A stretch of 43,843 nt of DNA from an uncultured Bacteroidia bacterium (GTDB lineage Bacteria; Bacteroidota; Bacteroidia; Bacteroidales; Prolixibacteraceae): contig CAIVGL010000021.1 in assembly GCA_903905505.1 (NCBI GenBank), positions 1-43,843 of the forward strand, read 5' to 3'. Position 1 is the first letter of the stretch, and every line of letters begins with the position of its first letter. Both the position numbers and the translations under genes were made by a program. The notes beneath the pieces were generated by a model. It did not search any database and was not told where the DNA came from. It saw only the letters and a program-made list of their open reading frames with translations. Below, one piece after another: positions 16,208-25,357 of this stretch.

Positions 16208-17259
16208 TGGAATAAATTTAAATCCCAAGACTGAGCATGATCATAAAAAAGCTTCCCTTTAGAGATGGTCAAAGGAGATTGGATGTTATTGGTATAAACC
16301 TGTCCAGTTCCAAGACCTTGAGGCAATGGATTATTTAGCAAATAGGTCCATTGAGCAATGGCATTCAGACCAATATTGCTCTCCAAGGCCGAGGTTACCC
16401 ACCACCCAATCTGCTGTTTTTCAGCAAGGGCAATCCATGATTCACTAGCTTTAAAACCACCAATCAGACTAGGTTTTAGAATGAGGTAGGCAGGATTAAT
16501 AAATCGCAGCAACTCCTCTTTTTCTGTTAGACTAAATCGACCGATTAACTCCTCATCCAATGCTATGGGGATTGGAGAATCTCGACAAAGCGAAGCCATG
16601 GCTTCAGGCTGACCCTGACGGATCGGCTGCTCGATGGAGTGGATATCAAAGGGAGCAAATTGGCCCAGAATACCCAAGGCCTTATCCGTATCAAATGCCC
16701 CATTGGCATCGAGACGAATCGTAATAGTATCTGAAGAAAATTGTTTTCGCAGGTTCCGTAAGATATCAAGCTCGGTAGCCAGATCTAAAGCGCCCACTTT
16801 AATTTTGATGGTGTCGAAACCTTGAGCAAGCTTTTCGTTGATCTGCTGCTCCATATATTCGCGAGTTCCCATCCAGACTAATCCGTTAATGGGAATTCCC
16901 TTTTTGCCTTCCGTAAAGTCCGAAGGGAAAAGAATATGCTGATCCTTACTTTTAGCTGACAGATCGGCCAAAGCCATTTCCAATCCAAAGACGATAGAGG
17001 GAAAATCAGCAAGATCAATTGCAAGAGGGTCTCTTCCGCCATTAATTTGCTGACAGACCTCCATTAATTTAGAATGGTATTCGGGAATATGATCGAGACT
17101 CAGATCGGGCAAGGTAGAACATTCACCAATGCCCGACTGGTTCGAGACCGTATCGTGCAAAACAATAAAATAGCACTCTTTCTGGGTTAAAACACCGCGT
17201 GATGTCTTCCCAGGAACTTTAAAATCAAGGCTATGTTTTACAATTCGGGCGTTCAACAT
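16204..17259 (-). CDS. menC: o-Succinylbenzoate synthase (MenC)
   Basis: A 351-aa enolase-superfamily enzyme that dehydrates SHCHC to o-succinylbenzoate. The catalytic lysine is K154 in IKIKVG, the metal ligands are D184 (RLDANGAF), E210 (IEQPI) and D235 (ALDEE), and the second lysine is K262 (LKPSLIGG). Length is typical. It lies between menA and menE, with an ATGA overlap into menE. Other enolase-superfamily reactions such as N-acylamino-acid racemisation are possible for the fold, but the operon context makes MenC nearly certain. Confidence 0.93.
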   Translation of the reverse strand: MLNARIVKHSLDFKVPGKTSRGVLTQKECYFIVLHDTVSNQSGIGECSTLPDLSLDHIPEYHSKLMEVCQQINGGRDPLAIDLADFPSIVFGLEMALADLSAKSKDQHILFPSDFTEGKKGIPINGLVWMGTREYMEQQINEKLAQGFDTIKIKVGALDLATELDILRNLRKQFSSDTITIRLDANGAFDTDKALGILGQFAPFDIHSIEQPIRQGQPEAMASLCRDSPIPIALDEELIGRFSLTEKEELLRFINPAYLILKPSLIGGFKASESWIALAEKQQIGWWVTSALESNIGLNAIAQWTYLLNNPLPQGLGTGQVYTNNIQSPLTISKGKLFYDHAQSWDLNLFQ

Positions 17260-17311
17260 TAGAAGGCAAAATAAAAACCAGTGTGCTCAATGGTTGTTAG
17301 CTGGCGAGAAT

Positions 17312-18208
17312 TTAGATCACTAGACTTACCCCAAAGGTAATTGAAAATAACAACGTTGAAAGGGCCAAATTCCGCAATTCGACATTAAGATCTGCTGGAT
17401 TCTCATTGCGAAGGACCACAATCAGATTACGGATTATAAATGGGAATGAGATTAAAAACAACAATTGTTTTGGACTTTGGAAATCAAGGGCAATATAAAT
17501 TAAAGCAGCCAACATTGCCAAAACGAGCATAGCTGCATGGTAGATTCTCCCCCAACGACCACCCATCTTCACCACAATGGTATGTTTTTTAGCTAAGGTA
17601 TCGGAATGCTCATCACGCAAATTATTGAGATTAAGTACACCTGTGCTAAGTAGACCAAGCGTAACAGCAGGCAGCAGTAATTCAGGGCGCACCATCTGAG
17701 CATGCAAGAAATAGGTCCCCATCACACTTACGAGACCAAAAAACACAAACACAAACAGATCGCCAAAACCGCTATATCCATACGGATTTTTACCTACCGT
17801 GTAATAAATCGCGGCAGCAATAGCCCCGACTCCGATCAGCAGAAAGATCAGTTTGATTAATACTTGTGAATCATTAAACCCTATTATAATCAGTGAAACA
17901 CCCGTAATCAAACAAAGCGTCGACACCCCAATGATGGCAGCTATCATTTGACGGGGTGAGATGGCTCCTACCGAAACCATGCGGTCGGGACCAATGCGAT
18001 GTTCGTTATCGGTTCCCTTGGTGAAATCGCCATAGTCGTTCGCTAGGTTCGACAAGATCTGCAAAAGCAAGGAGGTTACGGCAGCAAGCAAAAACACAGA
18101 CCATCGAAAATGACCGTCTGAGGCGGCTAAAAAGCTACCCAATATTGAGCCCGACAAGGCCAAAGGCAACGTTCGCGGTCTTGCAGCATGTATCCAAGGT
18201 TTAATCAT
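17312..18208 (-). CDS. menA: 1,4-Dihydroxy-2-naphthoate polyprenyltransferase (MenA)
   Basis: A 298-aa integral-membrane UbiA-family prenyltransferase that attaches the isoprenoid tail to DHNA. The prenyl-diphosphate/Mg2+ motif is NLANDYGDFTKGTD (about 55-68), and the second aspartate-rich segment is NLNNLRDEHSDTLAKK (about 193-208). About eight or nine hydrophobic segments can be seen, as usual. It lies 51 nt downstream of menB and 52 nt upstream of menC in the same direction. Confidence 0.93.
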   Translation of the reverse strand: MIKPWIHAARPRTLPLALSGSILGSFLAASDGHFRWSVFLLAAVTSLLLQILSNLANDYGDFTKGTDNEHRIGPDRMVSVGAISPRQMIAAIIGVSTLCLITGVSLIIIGFNDSQVLIKLIFLLIGVGAIAAAIYYTVGKNPYGYSGFGDLFVFVFFGLVSVMGTYFLHAQMVRPELLLPAVTLGLLSTGVLNLNNLRDEHSDTLAKKHTIVVKMGGRWGRIYHAAMLVLAMLAALIYIALDFQSPKQLLFLISFPFIIRNLIVVLRNENPADLNVELRNLALSTLLFSITFGVSLVI

Positions 18209-18259
18209 CCAAATAGATCTATGGGGAAACGAGTTGATTTATTAAACAAAAGGCTTTGA

Positions 18260-19081
18260 TTAAGGGAACCGAGGGAATTTTTTGAAGTCAGGCTTCCGTT
18301 TTTCGAGGTATGCCTTCTTCCCTTCTTGCGCCTCTTCTGTTAAATAGTACAGTAGCGTTGCATTTCCAGCAAGCTCTTGAATTCCAGCCTGTCCATCGAG
18401 ATCAGCGTTAAGACCCACTTTAATCATACGCAAAGCCAATGGACTATGCATCATCATCTTTTCGCACCAAGCAACAGTTGTATCTTCTAGCTGATCAAAT
18501 GGAACCACTTTATTCACCAAGCCCATATCTAAAGCCTCTTGGGCCGAATATTGTTCACAAAGGAACCAAATCTCACGTGCTTTTTTCTGTCCAACTATAC
18601 GTGCAAGATACGACGAGCCAAAGCCTGCATCAAAGCTTCCCACACGTGGACCCGTCTGACCAAAAATTGCGTTCTCAGATGCAATAGAGAGGTCGCAGAC
18701 GACATGCAAAACATGACCACCACCAATTGCAAATCCATTTACCATCGCCACAACAGGCTTTGGAATAGAACGAATAAGTTTTTGAAGATCGAGCACATTC
18801 AAACGAGGAACGCCATCTTTGCCAATATAGCCACCTGAGCTTTTCACATTCTGGTCGCCTCCGCTACAAAATGCTTTATCACCTTCTCCCGTAAGGATGA
18901 TGGTGAAGATATCGTTGCTTTCACGACAGTAAGCCATTGCTTCCATCATCTCACTAACCGTATCAGGAGTAAACGCATTGCGGTATCGTGGCCGATTGAT
19001 GGTGATCTTACCGATCCCTTCGAAATATTCAAATTTTATATCTTCAAAATCTTTTATTTTGGTCCAGATTCTAGCACTCAT
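18260..19081 (-). CDS. menB: 1,4-Dihydroxy-2-naphthoyl-CoA synthase (MenB)
   Basis: A 273-aa crotonase-fold enzyme that closes the second ring of menaquinone from o-succinylbenzoyl-CoA. Recognisable stretches are the start [18 protein letters not shown], the oxyanion-hole segment [21 protein letters not shown], the MenB-type [20 protein letters not shown], and the C-terminal [16 protein letters not shown]. The match along the whole length to MenB, rather than to enoyl-CoA hydratases, is convincing. Its ATG overlaps the menD stop by 4 bp (ATGA). Confidence 0.95.
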   Translation of the reverse strand: MSARIWTKIKDFEDIKFEYFEGIGKITINRPRYRNAFTPDTVSEMMEAMAYCRESNDIFTIILTGEGDKAFCSGGDQNVKSSGGYIGKDGVPRLNVLDLQKLIRSIPKPVVAMVNGFAIGGGHVLHVVCDLSIASENAIFGQTGPRVGSFDAGFGSSYLARIVGQKKAREIWFLCEQYSAQEALDMGLVNKVVPFDQLEDTTVAWCEKMMMHSPLALRMIKVGLNADLDGQAGIQELAGNATLLYYLTEEAQEGKKAYLEKRKPDFKKFPRFP

Positions 19082-20763
19082 ATACTTTTTATTTGGTTAT
19101 AATAATCTTTATACACAGCCTTATTAACAGCTATATCGGTCACAATTTCGAGTATACCGACCTTTTCAGAAGGTTGAAAAAATGTGTTGAGCTGACCTGC
19201 CAATTCATCTTCTGAATGACAGATCGCGTGTGTAGCTCCAAAAGCCAAAGCTAGCTGTTTTAGATTTACGTTGTGAGGGGTTTCCAGAAAATCACGTGCC
19301 GGATTCTCACCCTCATTGGGATGTATTAATCGGAAGATATTACCACCGCCATTGTTCACCACGATAATTTTTAAATTTCCTTTCAAGGCCTTATTCCACA
19401 ATCCATTTGAATCGTAAATAAACGAGATATCGCCTACAATCAATACTGTAGGCTCTTGAGAACTCACAGCACATCCCGCGGCTGTCGACAAGCAACCATC
19501 AATACCCGAAGTTCCTCTATTGGCATGAACCGAAAGGGTATTTTCAATTTTGAAAAGTTGAGAATACCGGATAGGCGTGCTATTGGCCAGATGCAAGTTC
19601 GAGCCTGCCGGAATACTTTTTAGGACTTCCCTAAACAGCTTTAGATCAGAAAATTGTGCTGCGCTAATAAAGTTCTCCTGCCATTGCGACAAGCTTAGAT
19701 CTTTAGCCGCAAAGAGTTCACGATAGTTGCTCTTTGCCTGCTCACCTTGGCGCACCAATTGTCCAAGCAGCCAATTGGAATCTGCCACGATAGATTTGGT
19801 CAGGCTTTGGAACGTATCGATTGCAGAAGGTGAAGGGGAGATTTGCCAATGTTCGGCAGGCGAATATCGACGTAAATATTTTTTTAGCTGGGCAGACACC
19901 ACGGCGTGCCCAACTGTAATTAACAATTCAGGCTGAAAGGTCGGCGCATCTTGTTCTGAGCAAGAACCAAAGAAACGCTCAGGGGCATATAGCACTAAGT
20001 CATTGTCGAGATTTGCAATATTTTCAGCCACCACAACCACTGAGGGATCTTGCGATAAAGCTTTTACAAGCTCCACCTGTTCTTTATTTTTTTGTCCAGC
20101 GCCAAAAACGATCATTTTTTTAGCTGACCGATTCCACCGATCAAGAAGTGGATTAAGATTCGCCGCAGTCAAGGTTGGAGGCGAATATACCGTTTGAATG
20201 ATCCGCGCCTCAACATTGGATTTTGGCAGAGGAGCATAAAGTGGCTCGCGCAAGGGGATATTAAGATGAACGGGACCTTTCGGTTCAGCTGTAGCAAAAT
20301 TAATAGCCTCATTGGCAGACCGATTAAAATACCAAAGGTCTGCATCTGTTACCGTCTCAACGGGGAGTTGGAAACTTTGCTTGCTATAATTGGCATAGAT
20401 ATTTTGTTGACGTATCGTCTGACCATCAGCCTGATCAATCCATTCATCGGGACGATCAGCGGTAAGCACGACCAACGGAATATTTTGATAATGCGCTTCT
20501 GCGATAGCTGGAGCAAAGTTAAGCGCAGCCGTTCCAGAAGTGCAGATAATGGCCACTGGTTGCTGCGTTTGAATGGCAATTCCTAACGCAAAATAGGCTG
20601 CACATCGCTCATCGGCAATGCTATAACAGGTGATTTTCTGATGGGCGGAAAAAGAAGCGATCAAAGGAGCATTTCGTGAACCAGGTGCGATCACAACATG
20701 GGTTAGGCCATGCTGAAGGCAGATCTCTGGCAGATCACTAATACCCTGTTTTGGAGAGTTCAT
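19078..20763 (-). CDS. menD: SEPHCHC synthase (MenD), thiamine-diphosphate enzyme
   Basis: A 561-aa ThDP enzyme that joins isochorismate and 2-oxoglutarate (2-succinyl-5-enolpyruvyl-6-hydroxy-3-cyclohexene-1-carboxylate synthase). The N-terminal domain begins [16 protein letters not shown] (about 15-30) and continues with [18 protein letters not shown], which holds the cofactor-activating glutamate region. The C-terminal ThDP-binding motif is [14 protein letters not shown] with [11 protein letters not shown]. Length is typical. It overlaps menF by 26 bp upstream and menB by 4 bp downstream. Confidence 0.95.
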   Translation of the reverse strand: MNSPKQGISDLPEICLQHGLTHVVIAPGSRNAPLIASFSAHQKITCYSIADERCAAYFALGIAIQTQQPVAIICTSGTAALNFAPAIAEAHYQNIPLVVLTADRPDEWIDQADGQTIRQQNIYANYSKQSFQLPVETVTDADLWYFNRSANEAINFATAEPKGPVHLNIPLREPLYAPLPKSNVEARIIQTVYSPPTLTAANLNPLLDRWNRSAKKMIVFGAGQKNKEQVELVKALSQDPSVVVVAENIANLDNDLVLYAPERFFGSCSEQDAPTFQPELLITVGHAVVSAQLKKYLRRYSPAEHWQISPSPSAIDTFQSLTKSIVADSNWLLGQLVRQGEQAKSNYRELFAAKDLSLSQWQENFISAAQFSDLKLFREVLKSIPAGSNLHLANSTPIRYSQLFKIENTLSVHANRGTSGIDGCLSTAAGCAVSSQEPTVLIVGDISFIYDSNGLWNKALKGNLKIIVVNNGGGNIFRLIHPNEGENPARDFLETPHNVNLKQLALAFGATHAICHSEDELAGQLNTFFQPSEKVGILEIVTDIAVNKAVYKDYYNQIKSI

Positions 20764-21922
20764 AGGAGATGGTACTTGATTTTACACCATTCATAAAAGA
20801 GGAGAGCGTCATAATTTTCTGACTTATCTCATCCCATTCGAGGTCGGCCATAGACCCTTCGGTAATTCCAGCGCCTCCAAAAAATGCGAATCCCTCTTTT
20901 ACAACTTTCATACAGCGCAAGTTAACAAAAAGTGCCGTTTGATCTCCACAATTTATCGGACCTAAAAATCCTGAATAATATTCTCTATTGTGTTTTTCGA
21001 CCTCCACCAAAAGTTCCTTCGCGGCACTCTTCGGAAGTCCGCCAACAGATGGCGTAGGCTGCAGTGCCTCAATAAAATCTCCAAATACTGGACGTATAAG
21101 TTCCGCTTTAAAATCAAACTGAGTGCGCAAATGAACTAGGTTAGCCGCCTGGTAAGTATAAGGTCCCTCTCTATTAAAACGATCGAGTCCAAACGCGTGA
21201 AGAACCTGTTCGATGTAGTTTGTCACGATCTGTTGTTCGTCGAGCTCTTTGGGCTTCCACACCACCTCATCGATGGAATGCGAGCCCAAGATCTGAGTCC
21301 CAGCTATTGAAGTTGTCTTAGCAGAATCCCCATCGATTAGAACCAATGGTTCAGGTGAAGCCCCCATCCAACAGCCCACACCAGGCATCTGAAGCATATA
21401 AACAAAGGCACTTGGGTAAGCTTTACATAAGGCATTAAATAGAACGATCAGGTCGATCCCCTCAATAGATGGATCCACCACGATTCGGGAGAGAACCACC
21501 TTGTGGATAATCCCTTCCGCAATTTTTTGTTTGATCGTCTCAACTTGTGATTCAAACTCTTTAAATGAGGCTTGATGCAAGGGTTGAGCAGCGGCAGGCG
21601 AACCATTGATCAAAGTGTATTTCGATAAAGTCTCTAAAATTACATCGACTGGCTGATCTCCTTTATGGGTAAAATCAGGTTCAAGCAAGAAAGTTGGAAA
21701 CTGAGCGTTGGCATCGAATGGGGCCATCACAAAACCGGAAGCCTCTGTTAGGTCTTTCGAATATTCTATGCACCGAGGCAATCCCGACGTTTGAATTAAG
21801 GTGGTAATATGTGAATCGCCGAGCATCTGATATGAAGCAAAAGGAACTTTCTTATCCAGACAGATTTTGAGCAGTGAATTTGTTTTGCTGGTTGAAATAT
21901 CTTTGCTTAATGAGGCACTCAT
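20738..21922 (-). CDS. menF: Isochorismate synthase (MenF family)
   Basis: A 394-aa chorismate-utilising enzyme that makes isochorismate, the entry step of menaquinone synthesis. The C-terminal catalytic region shows KVVLSRIV (lysine of the general-base segment), GASPEPLV, TTSIAGTQ, PTPSVGGLPKSAA, REYYSGFLGP and FFGGAGITEGS, all typical of the MenF/EntC/PabB fold. It is the second gene of the operon, after menI; the end overlaps menD. Anthranilate or aminodeoxychorismate synthase is excluded mainly by operon context. Confidence 0.92.
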   Translation of the reverse strand: MSASLSKDISTSKTNSLLKICLDKKVPFASYQMLGDSHITTLIQTSGLPRCIEYSKDLTEASGFVMAPFDANAQFPTFLLEPDFTHKGDQPVDVILETLSKYTLINGSPAAAQPLHQASFKEFESQVETIKQKIAEGIIHKVVLSRIVVDPSIEGIDLIVLFNALCKAYPSAFVYMLQMPGVGCWMGASPEPLVLIDGDSAKTTSIAGTQILGSHSIDEVVWKPKELDEQQIVTNYIEQVLHAFGLDRFNREGPYTYQAANLVHLRTQFDFKAELIRPVFGDFIEALQPTPSVGGLPKSAAKELLVEVEKHNREYYSGFLGPINCGDQTALFVNLRCMKVVKEGFAFFGGAGITEGSMADLEWDEISQKIMTLSSFMNGVKSSTISYELSKTGY

Positions 21923-21961
21923 GTAGGTTAAATCCTTTAATTAATAGTTTCTGAAGCCTGA

Positions 21962-22381
21962 CTATCGGTTGTTTTCAATCACCATTACGGTCACACGTCC
22001 AATCATAATCTTTATTTTGTTCTCATCTTCAATCTCCACGCTCCAGACGTGTGTCCGACGACCTTGATGAACGATTTTAGCCGTCGCGGTAACGAAGCCA
22101 GCCGTTGCTTTGCCGATATGATTTCCGTTAACCTCCATGCCAACAATGCCTGAGGTGGTTAAATCGACGAGCAACATTGATCCGGCACTAGCGACCGTTT
22201 CGGCCAAAGCCAAAGAGGCGCCACCGTGTAAAATCTTAAAAGGCTGAATGGTCCGATGATCCACCGGCATCCGCGCAACAACCTCACCTTCAGTCGCCTC
22301 AAGGAATTCAATTCCAAGGTTTTCGACCAACGTATTTTTGCAAAATGCATTTAGGTGCTCAGCTTTTGAGGAGTGTTCCAT
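21962..22381 (-). CDS. menI: Hotdog-fold thioesterase, probable DHNA-CoA hydrolase (MenI)
   Basis: A 139-aa hotdog thioesterase of the PaaI/YdiI type. The characteristic stretches are HRTIQPFKILHGGASLALAETVASAGS (about 42-68), with the HGG turn and catalytic glutamate, and the strand VEVNGNHIGKA-type segment (GMEVNGNHIGKATAG). In this position, as first gene of a men operon, it most likely hydrolyses 1,4-dihydroxy-2-naphthoyl-CoA. It has 39 nt to menF. The specific substrate is inferred from context; the fold assignment is firm. Confidence 0.88.
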   Translation of the reverse strand: MEHSSKAEHLNAFCKNTLVENLGIEFLEATEGEVVARMPVDHRTIQPFKILHGGASLALAETVASAGSMLLVDLTTSGIVGMEVNGNHIGKATAGFVTATAKIVHQGRRTHVWSVEIEDENKIKIMIGRVTVMVIENNR

Positions 22382-22429
22382 ACTGAATGAATCAAATTAA
22401 GAAGATGAAGATCAACCTTTATAAGTATG

Positions 22430-22460
22430 CAAAATTAGTTTAATCCCAGCCGAATTCCAA
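22430..22460 (-). promoter_or_regulatory. Predicted promoter of the men operon
   Basis: On the minus strand TTGG (22460 to 22457), a 19-nt spacer and TAATTTTG (22437 to 22430) match the Bacteroidota promoter pattern very well. Transcription would start near 22425, with a leader of about 44 nt before menI. The rest of the 304-nt gap to the transporter gene (22382-22685) shows no gene or clear structure; a poor -7 match for the transporter lies near 22584. Confidence 0.6.
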
Positions 22461-22685
22461 GTTAAATGAACAATCCAAAACGAACTGCCTTTAGCAGATA
22501 AGACAGGACACAATTAAACCAATGAATTACGGAATAAAAAATTCTCAAAATTGTTCGGAATGTGCAAGATTTAAGAATTAATTCTATTTTTACGACTACA
22601 ACATCCAGAACTAGGAGGGTTGTGCACGAAACTTAAACGCTCGAATTTATTCTTGCACTGATTTGTACTAACTAAAAATTAAATT

Positions 22686-23549
22686 ATGACTACAACATTA
22701 TTCAATGCTGTTTTACTCCCCTTGGCGTTAAGCATCATTATGCTTGGCCTTGGATTAACGTTAACGCTTAATGATTTCAGACGCGTAGTTGCTTATCCAA
22801 AAGCAATTGTTATTGGCCTAGTTTGCCAGATGCTTATCCTTCCCGCCGTCTGTTTTGTGATTGCCAAATCCTTTGGTTTATCTCCTGAGTTAGCGGTTGG
22901 ATTGATGCTTCTTTCGGCCTCTCCAGGTGGACCAACAGCCAATCTTTATAGTCACTTCTCAAAAGGTGACGTCGCATTAAATATTTCGTTAACTGCAGTC
23001 AACAGCCTACTCACCCTATTCACCCTCCCATTGATTGTAAACTTTGCCATCAGTCAGTTTATGGAAACTGGACAAGTGGTGCCGATGGTGTTTAAAAAAG
23101 TAGTAGAAGTATTTATCATGGTGCTTGTTCCGGTAACAATTGGAATGATCGTGAAGGCTAAATTTCCAAGTGCTTCGGAAAAATTAGATAAGCCGGTAAA
23201 AATTCTTTCTGCGTTATTTTTGGTAGCCGTAATTGGAGGTATTATCTATCAAGTAAGGGCTAGCATTGTATCTTATTTTCAAATGGTTGGCTTGGCAGCA
23301 TTGGTCTTTAACCTGGCAAGTATTGCTGTTGGATATTATATGCCACGTCTCTTTAACGTCGAGAACAAACAAGCCATTGCTATTGGCATGGAAATAAGCA
23401 TCCACAATGGTACGTTAGCCATTTTTATCGCGTTAACAATTCTTGGCAACGGAGTCATGAGTATCCCACCGGTTATCTATAGCTTGATTATGTTTTTCAC
23501 AGCGGCTGCGTTTGGGTATATCGTAAACCTAAAAAATAAGGAAGCCTAA
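22686..23549 (+). CDS. Bile acid:sodium symporter family (BASS) transporter
   Basis: A 287-aa membrane protein of the BASS/SBF family with about nine or ten hydrophobic segments. Family signatures include LSASPGGPTANLYSHFSKGD (about 76-95), corresponding to the sodium-site region, and the C-terminal crossing segment GMEISIHNGTLAIFIAL (about 234-250). Bacterial members of this branch move organic anions with Na+; the substrate is unknown and bile acid is not implied. It is transcribed away from the men operon and ends at a strong terminator. Confidence 0.9.
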   Translation: MTTTLFNAVLLPLALSIIMLGLGLTLTLNDFRRVVAYPKAIVIGLVCQMLILPAVCFVIAKSFGLSPELAVGLMLLSASPGGPTANLYSHFSKGDVALNISLTAVNSLLTLFTLPLIVNFAISQFMETGQVVPMVFKKVVEVFIMVLVPVTIGMIVKAKFPSASEKLDKPVKILSALFLVAVIGGIIYQVRASIVSYFQMVGLAALVFNLASIAVGYYMPRLFNVENKQAIAIGMEISIHNGTLAIFIALTILGNGVMSIPPVIYSLIMFFTAAAFGYIVNLKNKEA

Positions 23550-23570
23550 TTGAGCATCCGAACTTAAATC

Positions 23571-23612
23571 AAAGGGCTGTCTGAAATTTATCAGACAGCC
23601 CTTTGGTTTTTA
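23571..23612 (+). terminator. Rho-independent terminator after the BASS gene
   Basis: Perfect 14-bp inverted repeat: AAAGGGCTGTCTGA (23571-23584), loop AATTTA, TCAGACAGCCCTTT (23591-23604), followed by GGTTTTTAA. It lies 21 nt after the transporter stop codon. Confidence 0.85.
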
Positions 23613-23673
23613 AGCAAAATTAAATCTCTGTAAGATGTTGATTAAAGGCACAGACTTCCGACTATTTATTTCC

Positions 23674-23681
23674 TAAATTTG
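23674..23681 (+). promoter_or_regulatory. Predicted -7 element of the antitoxin-like gene
   Basis: TAAATTTG is a full match to TAnnTTTG and lies 22 nt before the ATG at 23704. No -33 TTG is found 19 nt upstream, so the call is weak. Confidence 0.35.
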
Positions 23682-23703
23682 CATTGGAATAAAACAATCA
23701 ACA

Positions 23704-23901
23704 ATGGAAACAATTGTCTTACAGAGTGATTCAAAAGAAAATCTACAGCAAATTCTAGATTTAGCTCATCGAATCGGAGTCTCAGTTAACGTTCTTTCTG
23801 ATGAGGAATTAGAAGATGTTGGAATGGTACAGGCCATTCAAGAAGGCAGATCTGGGGATTATGTAAATACTGAAGATTTTCTTCAGCGATTAAATCAATG
23901 A
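23704..23901 (+). CDS. Orphan type II antitoxin-like small protein
   Basis: A 65-aa acidic protein with the layout of small Bacteroidota antitoxins: an N-terminal strand-helix part (METIVLQSDSKENLQQILDLAHRIGVSVNVLS) and a C-terminal tail QEGRSGDYVNTEDFLQRL, similar in style to antitoxins that precede RelE/ParE toxins. The stop codon overlaps an ATG (23898) as ATGA, the usual antitoxin-toxin junction, but the following frame closes after 25 codons (23975) and shows no RelE/ParE features. The partner toxin is therefore missing or decayed. Family assignment is by resemblance only. Confidence 0.6.
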   Translation: METIVLQSDSKENLQQILDLAHRIGVSVNVLSDEELEDVGMVQAIQEGRSGDYVNTEDFLQRLNQ

Positions 23902-24026
23902 TCAAACCATTCAATTTGTCCATTTCTTGCACCGAAGTCGGATTTACCGGAAATTCCCAGACTAGTCCGATATAAAAACTCTAAATTCAACCCGCAAACC
24001 GTAAAAAATTAAACCTCAATAACCCT

Positions 24027-24818
24027 ATGCTTAAAATTCTCAATCTGTTCCTCTTTCTGGTATTTTTCCTGCCAGGATATTCCAAAATCCTGAAGAGACC
24101 AATTCCGGATAAATTGGTGGTATTGACTTTTGATGATGCCCCAGAGAGTCAGTATACCATCGTGGCTCCAATCTTAAAGGAGTTTGGTTTTGGGGCTACA
24201 TTTTTTGTTTGTGAGTTTCCGCCTAATTATCGGGATAGCACGAAATATCTCAATTGGCGACAAATCCAGGCACTCGACAGAATGGGATTTGAGATTGCCA
24301 ATCATACCAAGTCTCATGTGGGAGCAAGTCATCTTTCGGAAGCCGGATTTGAAGAACAGCTAACCTATATTGAGAAGAAATGTGATTCTTTGGGTATTCC
24401 GAAGACCTCCTCATTTGCCTTTCCAGGCTACGATTGGAGTCCAGCGGTGATCGAAAAACTGGCTAAAGAGCACTATGAATTTGCACGTGGAGGAGGCAAT
24501 AAAGCCTATGATCCGGAGACCGATCATCCACTTTTTGTCCCAAGCTGGGCTATGACAGACAAGAATAAAGATCAGATCACTAAAGCATTCCAGGAGGCGC
24601 ATGATGGAAAGATTGTGGTGATCACCATCCATGGAGTACCCGATCTTGAGCATCCTTGGGTAAACACAGCACCAGCCTTATTCCGGGAGCACATGCAATA
24701 TCTCGCCGACCACCACTACCAGGTTATCTCCCTTCGAGATCTAAACAAATACATTCATATCAAGAAGGCGCAGAAAATTCTTTTCCCGGAGTTTCGAAAG
24801 AGAATGGAGAAGAAATAA
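24027..24818 (+). CDS. Polysaccharide deacetylase (NodB domain), secreted
   Basis: A 263-aa carbohydrate esterase 4 family protein. A hydrophobic N-terminal segment (about 3-18) serves as signal peptide or anchor. The NodB motifs are LTFDDAPE (33-40, catalytic D36 and metal ligand D37) and HTKSH (H93 and H97, metal ligands), followed by FAFPGYDWSP and the late motif VVITIHGVPD. It probably removes N-acetyl groups from a cell-envelope or extracellular glycan. It is a single gene, with no operon partner visible, and stands before the tRNA-Met gene. Confidence 0.87.
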   Translation: MLKILNLFLFLVFFLPGYSKILKRPIPDKLVVLTFDDAPESQYTIVAPILKEFGFGATFFVCEFPPNYRDSTKYLNWRQIQALDRMGFEIANHTKSHVGASHLSEAGFEEQLTYIEKKCDSLGIPKTSSFAFPGYDWSPAVIEKLAKEHYEFARGGGNKAYDPETDHPLFVPSWAMTDKNKDQITKAFQEAHDGKIVVITIHGVPDLEHPWVNTAPALFREHMQYLADHHYQVISLRDLNKYIHIKKAQKILFPEFRKRMEKK

Positions 24819-24907
24819 ATAAGGGTTTCAATGGAATCATTAATCTGTCAACTTAGCTTCAAGTTTGACTAATAAATTATCAGATTCAAAAAAAGAGATA
24901 AATAGGG

Positions 24908-24938
24908 GTTGCCATAAAGGAGAAACGTATTATCTTTG
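24908..24938 (+). promoter_or_regulatory. Predicted promoter of tRNA-Met
   Basis: TTG at 24909-24911, a 19-nt spacer and TATCTTTG at 24931-24938 match the Bacteroidota promoter consensus fully. The predicted start near 24943 gives a roughly 80-nt leader that contains an inverted repeat GGTCC...GGACC (around 24964-24989). Confidence 0.65.
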
Positions 24939-25024
24939 CCCGCTCAAGAAATTTAATCAGAAAGGTCCCGATACTATATATAAGGACCGATTAAGTTTTT
25001 AAATACAAGTTTTTTGAATATAAT

Positions 25025-25098
25025 GGCGAGGTAGCTCAGTTGGTTAGAGCGCATGATTCATAATCATGAGGTCGAGGGATCATGCCCCTCTCTCGCTA
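25025..25098 (+). tRNA. tRNA-Met (CAT), elongator; integration site
   Basis: A 74-nt cloverleaf. The acceptor is GGCGAGG/TCTCGCT with G-T pairs at 1-72 and 7-66, discriminator A73. The D arm is GCTC-AGTTGGTTA-GAGC. The anticodon arm is CATGA-TTCATAA-TCATG with anticodon CAT. The variable region is AGGTC and the T arm is GAGGG-ATCATGC-CCCTC. CCA is not encoded. The T loop is unusual: position 54 is A and 58 is T, reversing the normal T54/A58 pair. The acceptor GGCGAG/CTCGC fits elongator Met of this phylum better than tRNA-Ile(CAT). The 3' part from 25029 is duplicated at 36622-36692. Confidence 0.88.
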
Positions 25099-25099
25099 C
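25029..25099 (+). repeat. attL: 71-bp direct repeat within tRNA-Met
   Basis: Identical to 36622-36692 over 71 bp (from AGGTAGCTC to CTCGCTAC). The sequence before (AATGGCG against GTATATC) and after (GCTGAATA against AAATAATT) differs. This is the left boundary of the integrated element; the tRNA gene is restored at this end. Confidence 0.9.
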
Positions 25100-25111
25100 G
25101 CTGAATATGAA

Positions 25112-25142
25112 GGACTTACGTTAAATCGTGGGTCCTTTTTTT
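25112..25142 (+). terminator. Terminator downstream of tRNA-Met (element left end)
   Basis: Hairpin GGACTTACG-ttaaat-CGTGGGTCC followed by a run of T. A closely similar hairpin (GGACTTACGTTAAATCG...) occurs at 36921-36944 outside the right end, so the element's left end carries a relative of the chromosomal tRNA terminator. Confidence 0.65.
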
Positions 25143-25357
25143 ATAGTGCTTATAGTTGCAAATGTACATAAAAACTGCCATTAATTCCAAATTATGGCAA
25201 GAAATAGGCAGTGATTTTCCCAAAATTCCGAAGATAATTTATCAAAATCACGACCCCACCCTATCAAAAAAAATGACTTTCCCTGATGGCAATCGCTTCG
25301 TGAAATAGGTATATTACCTATTTTCTGTTATCATTTAAATAAATCATGCTGCAATTG

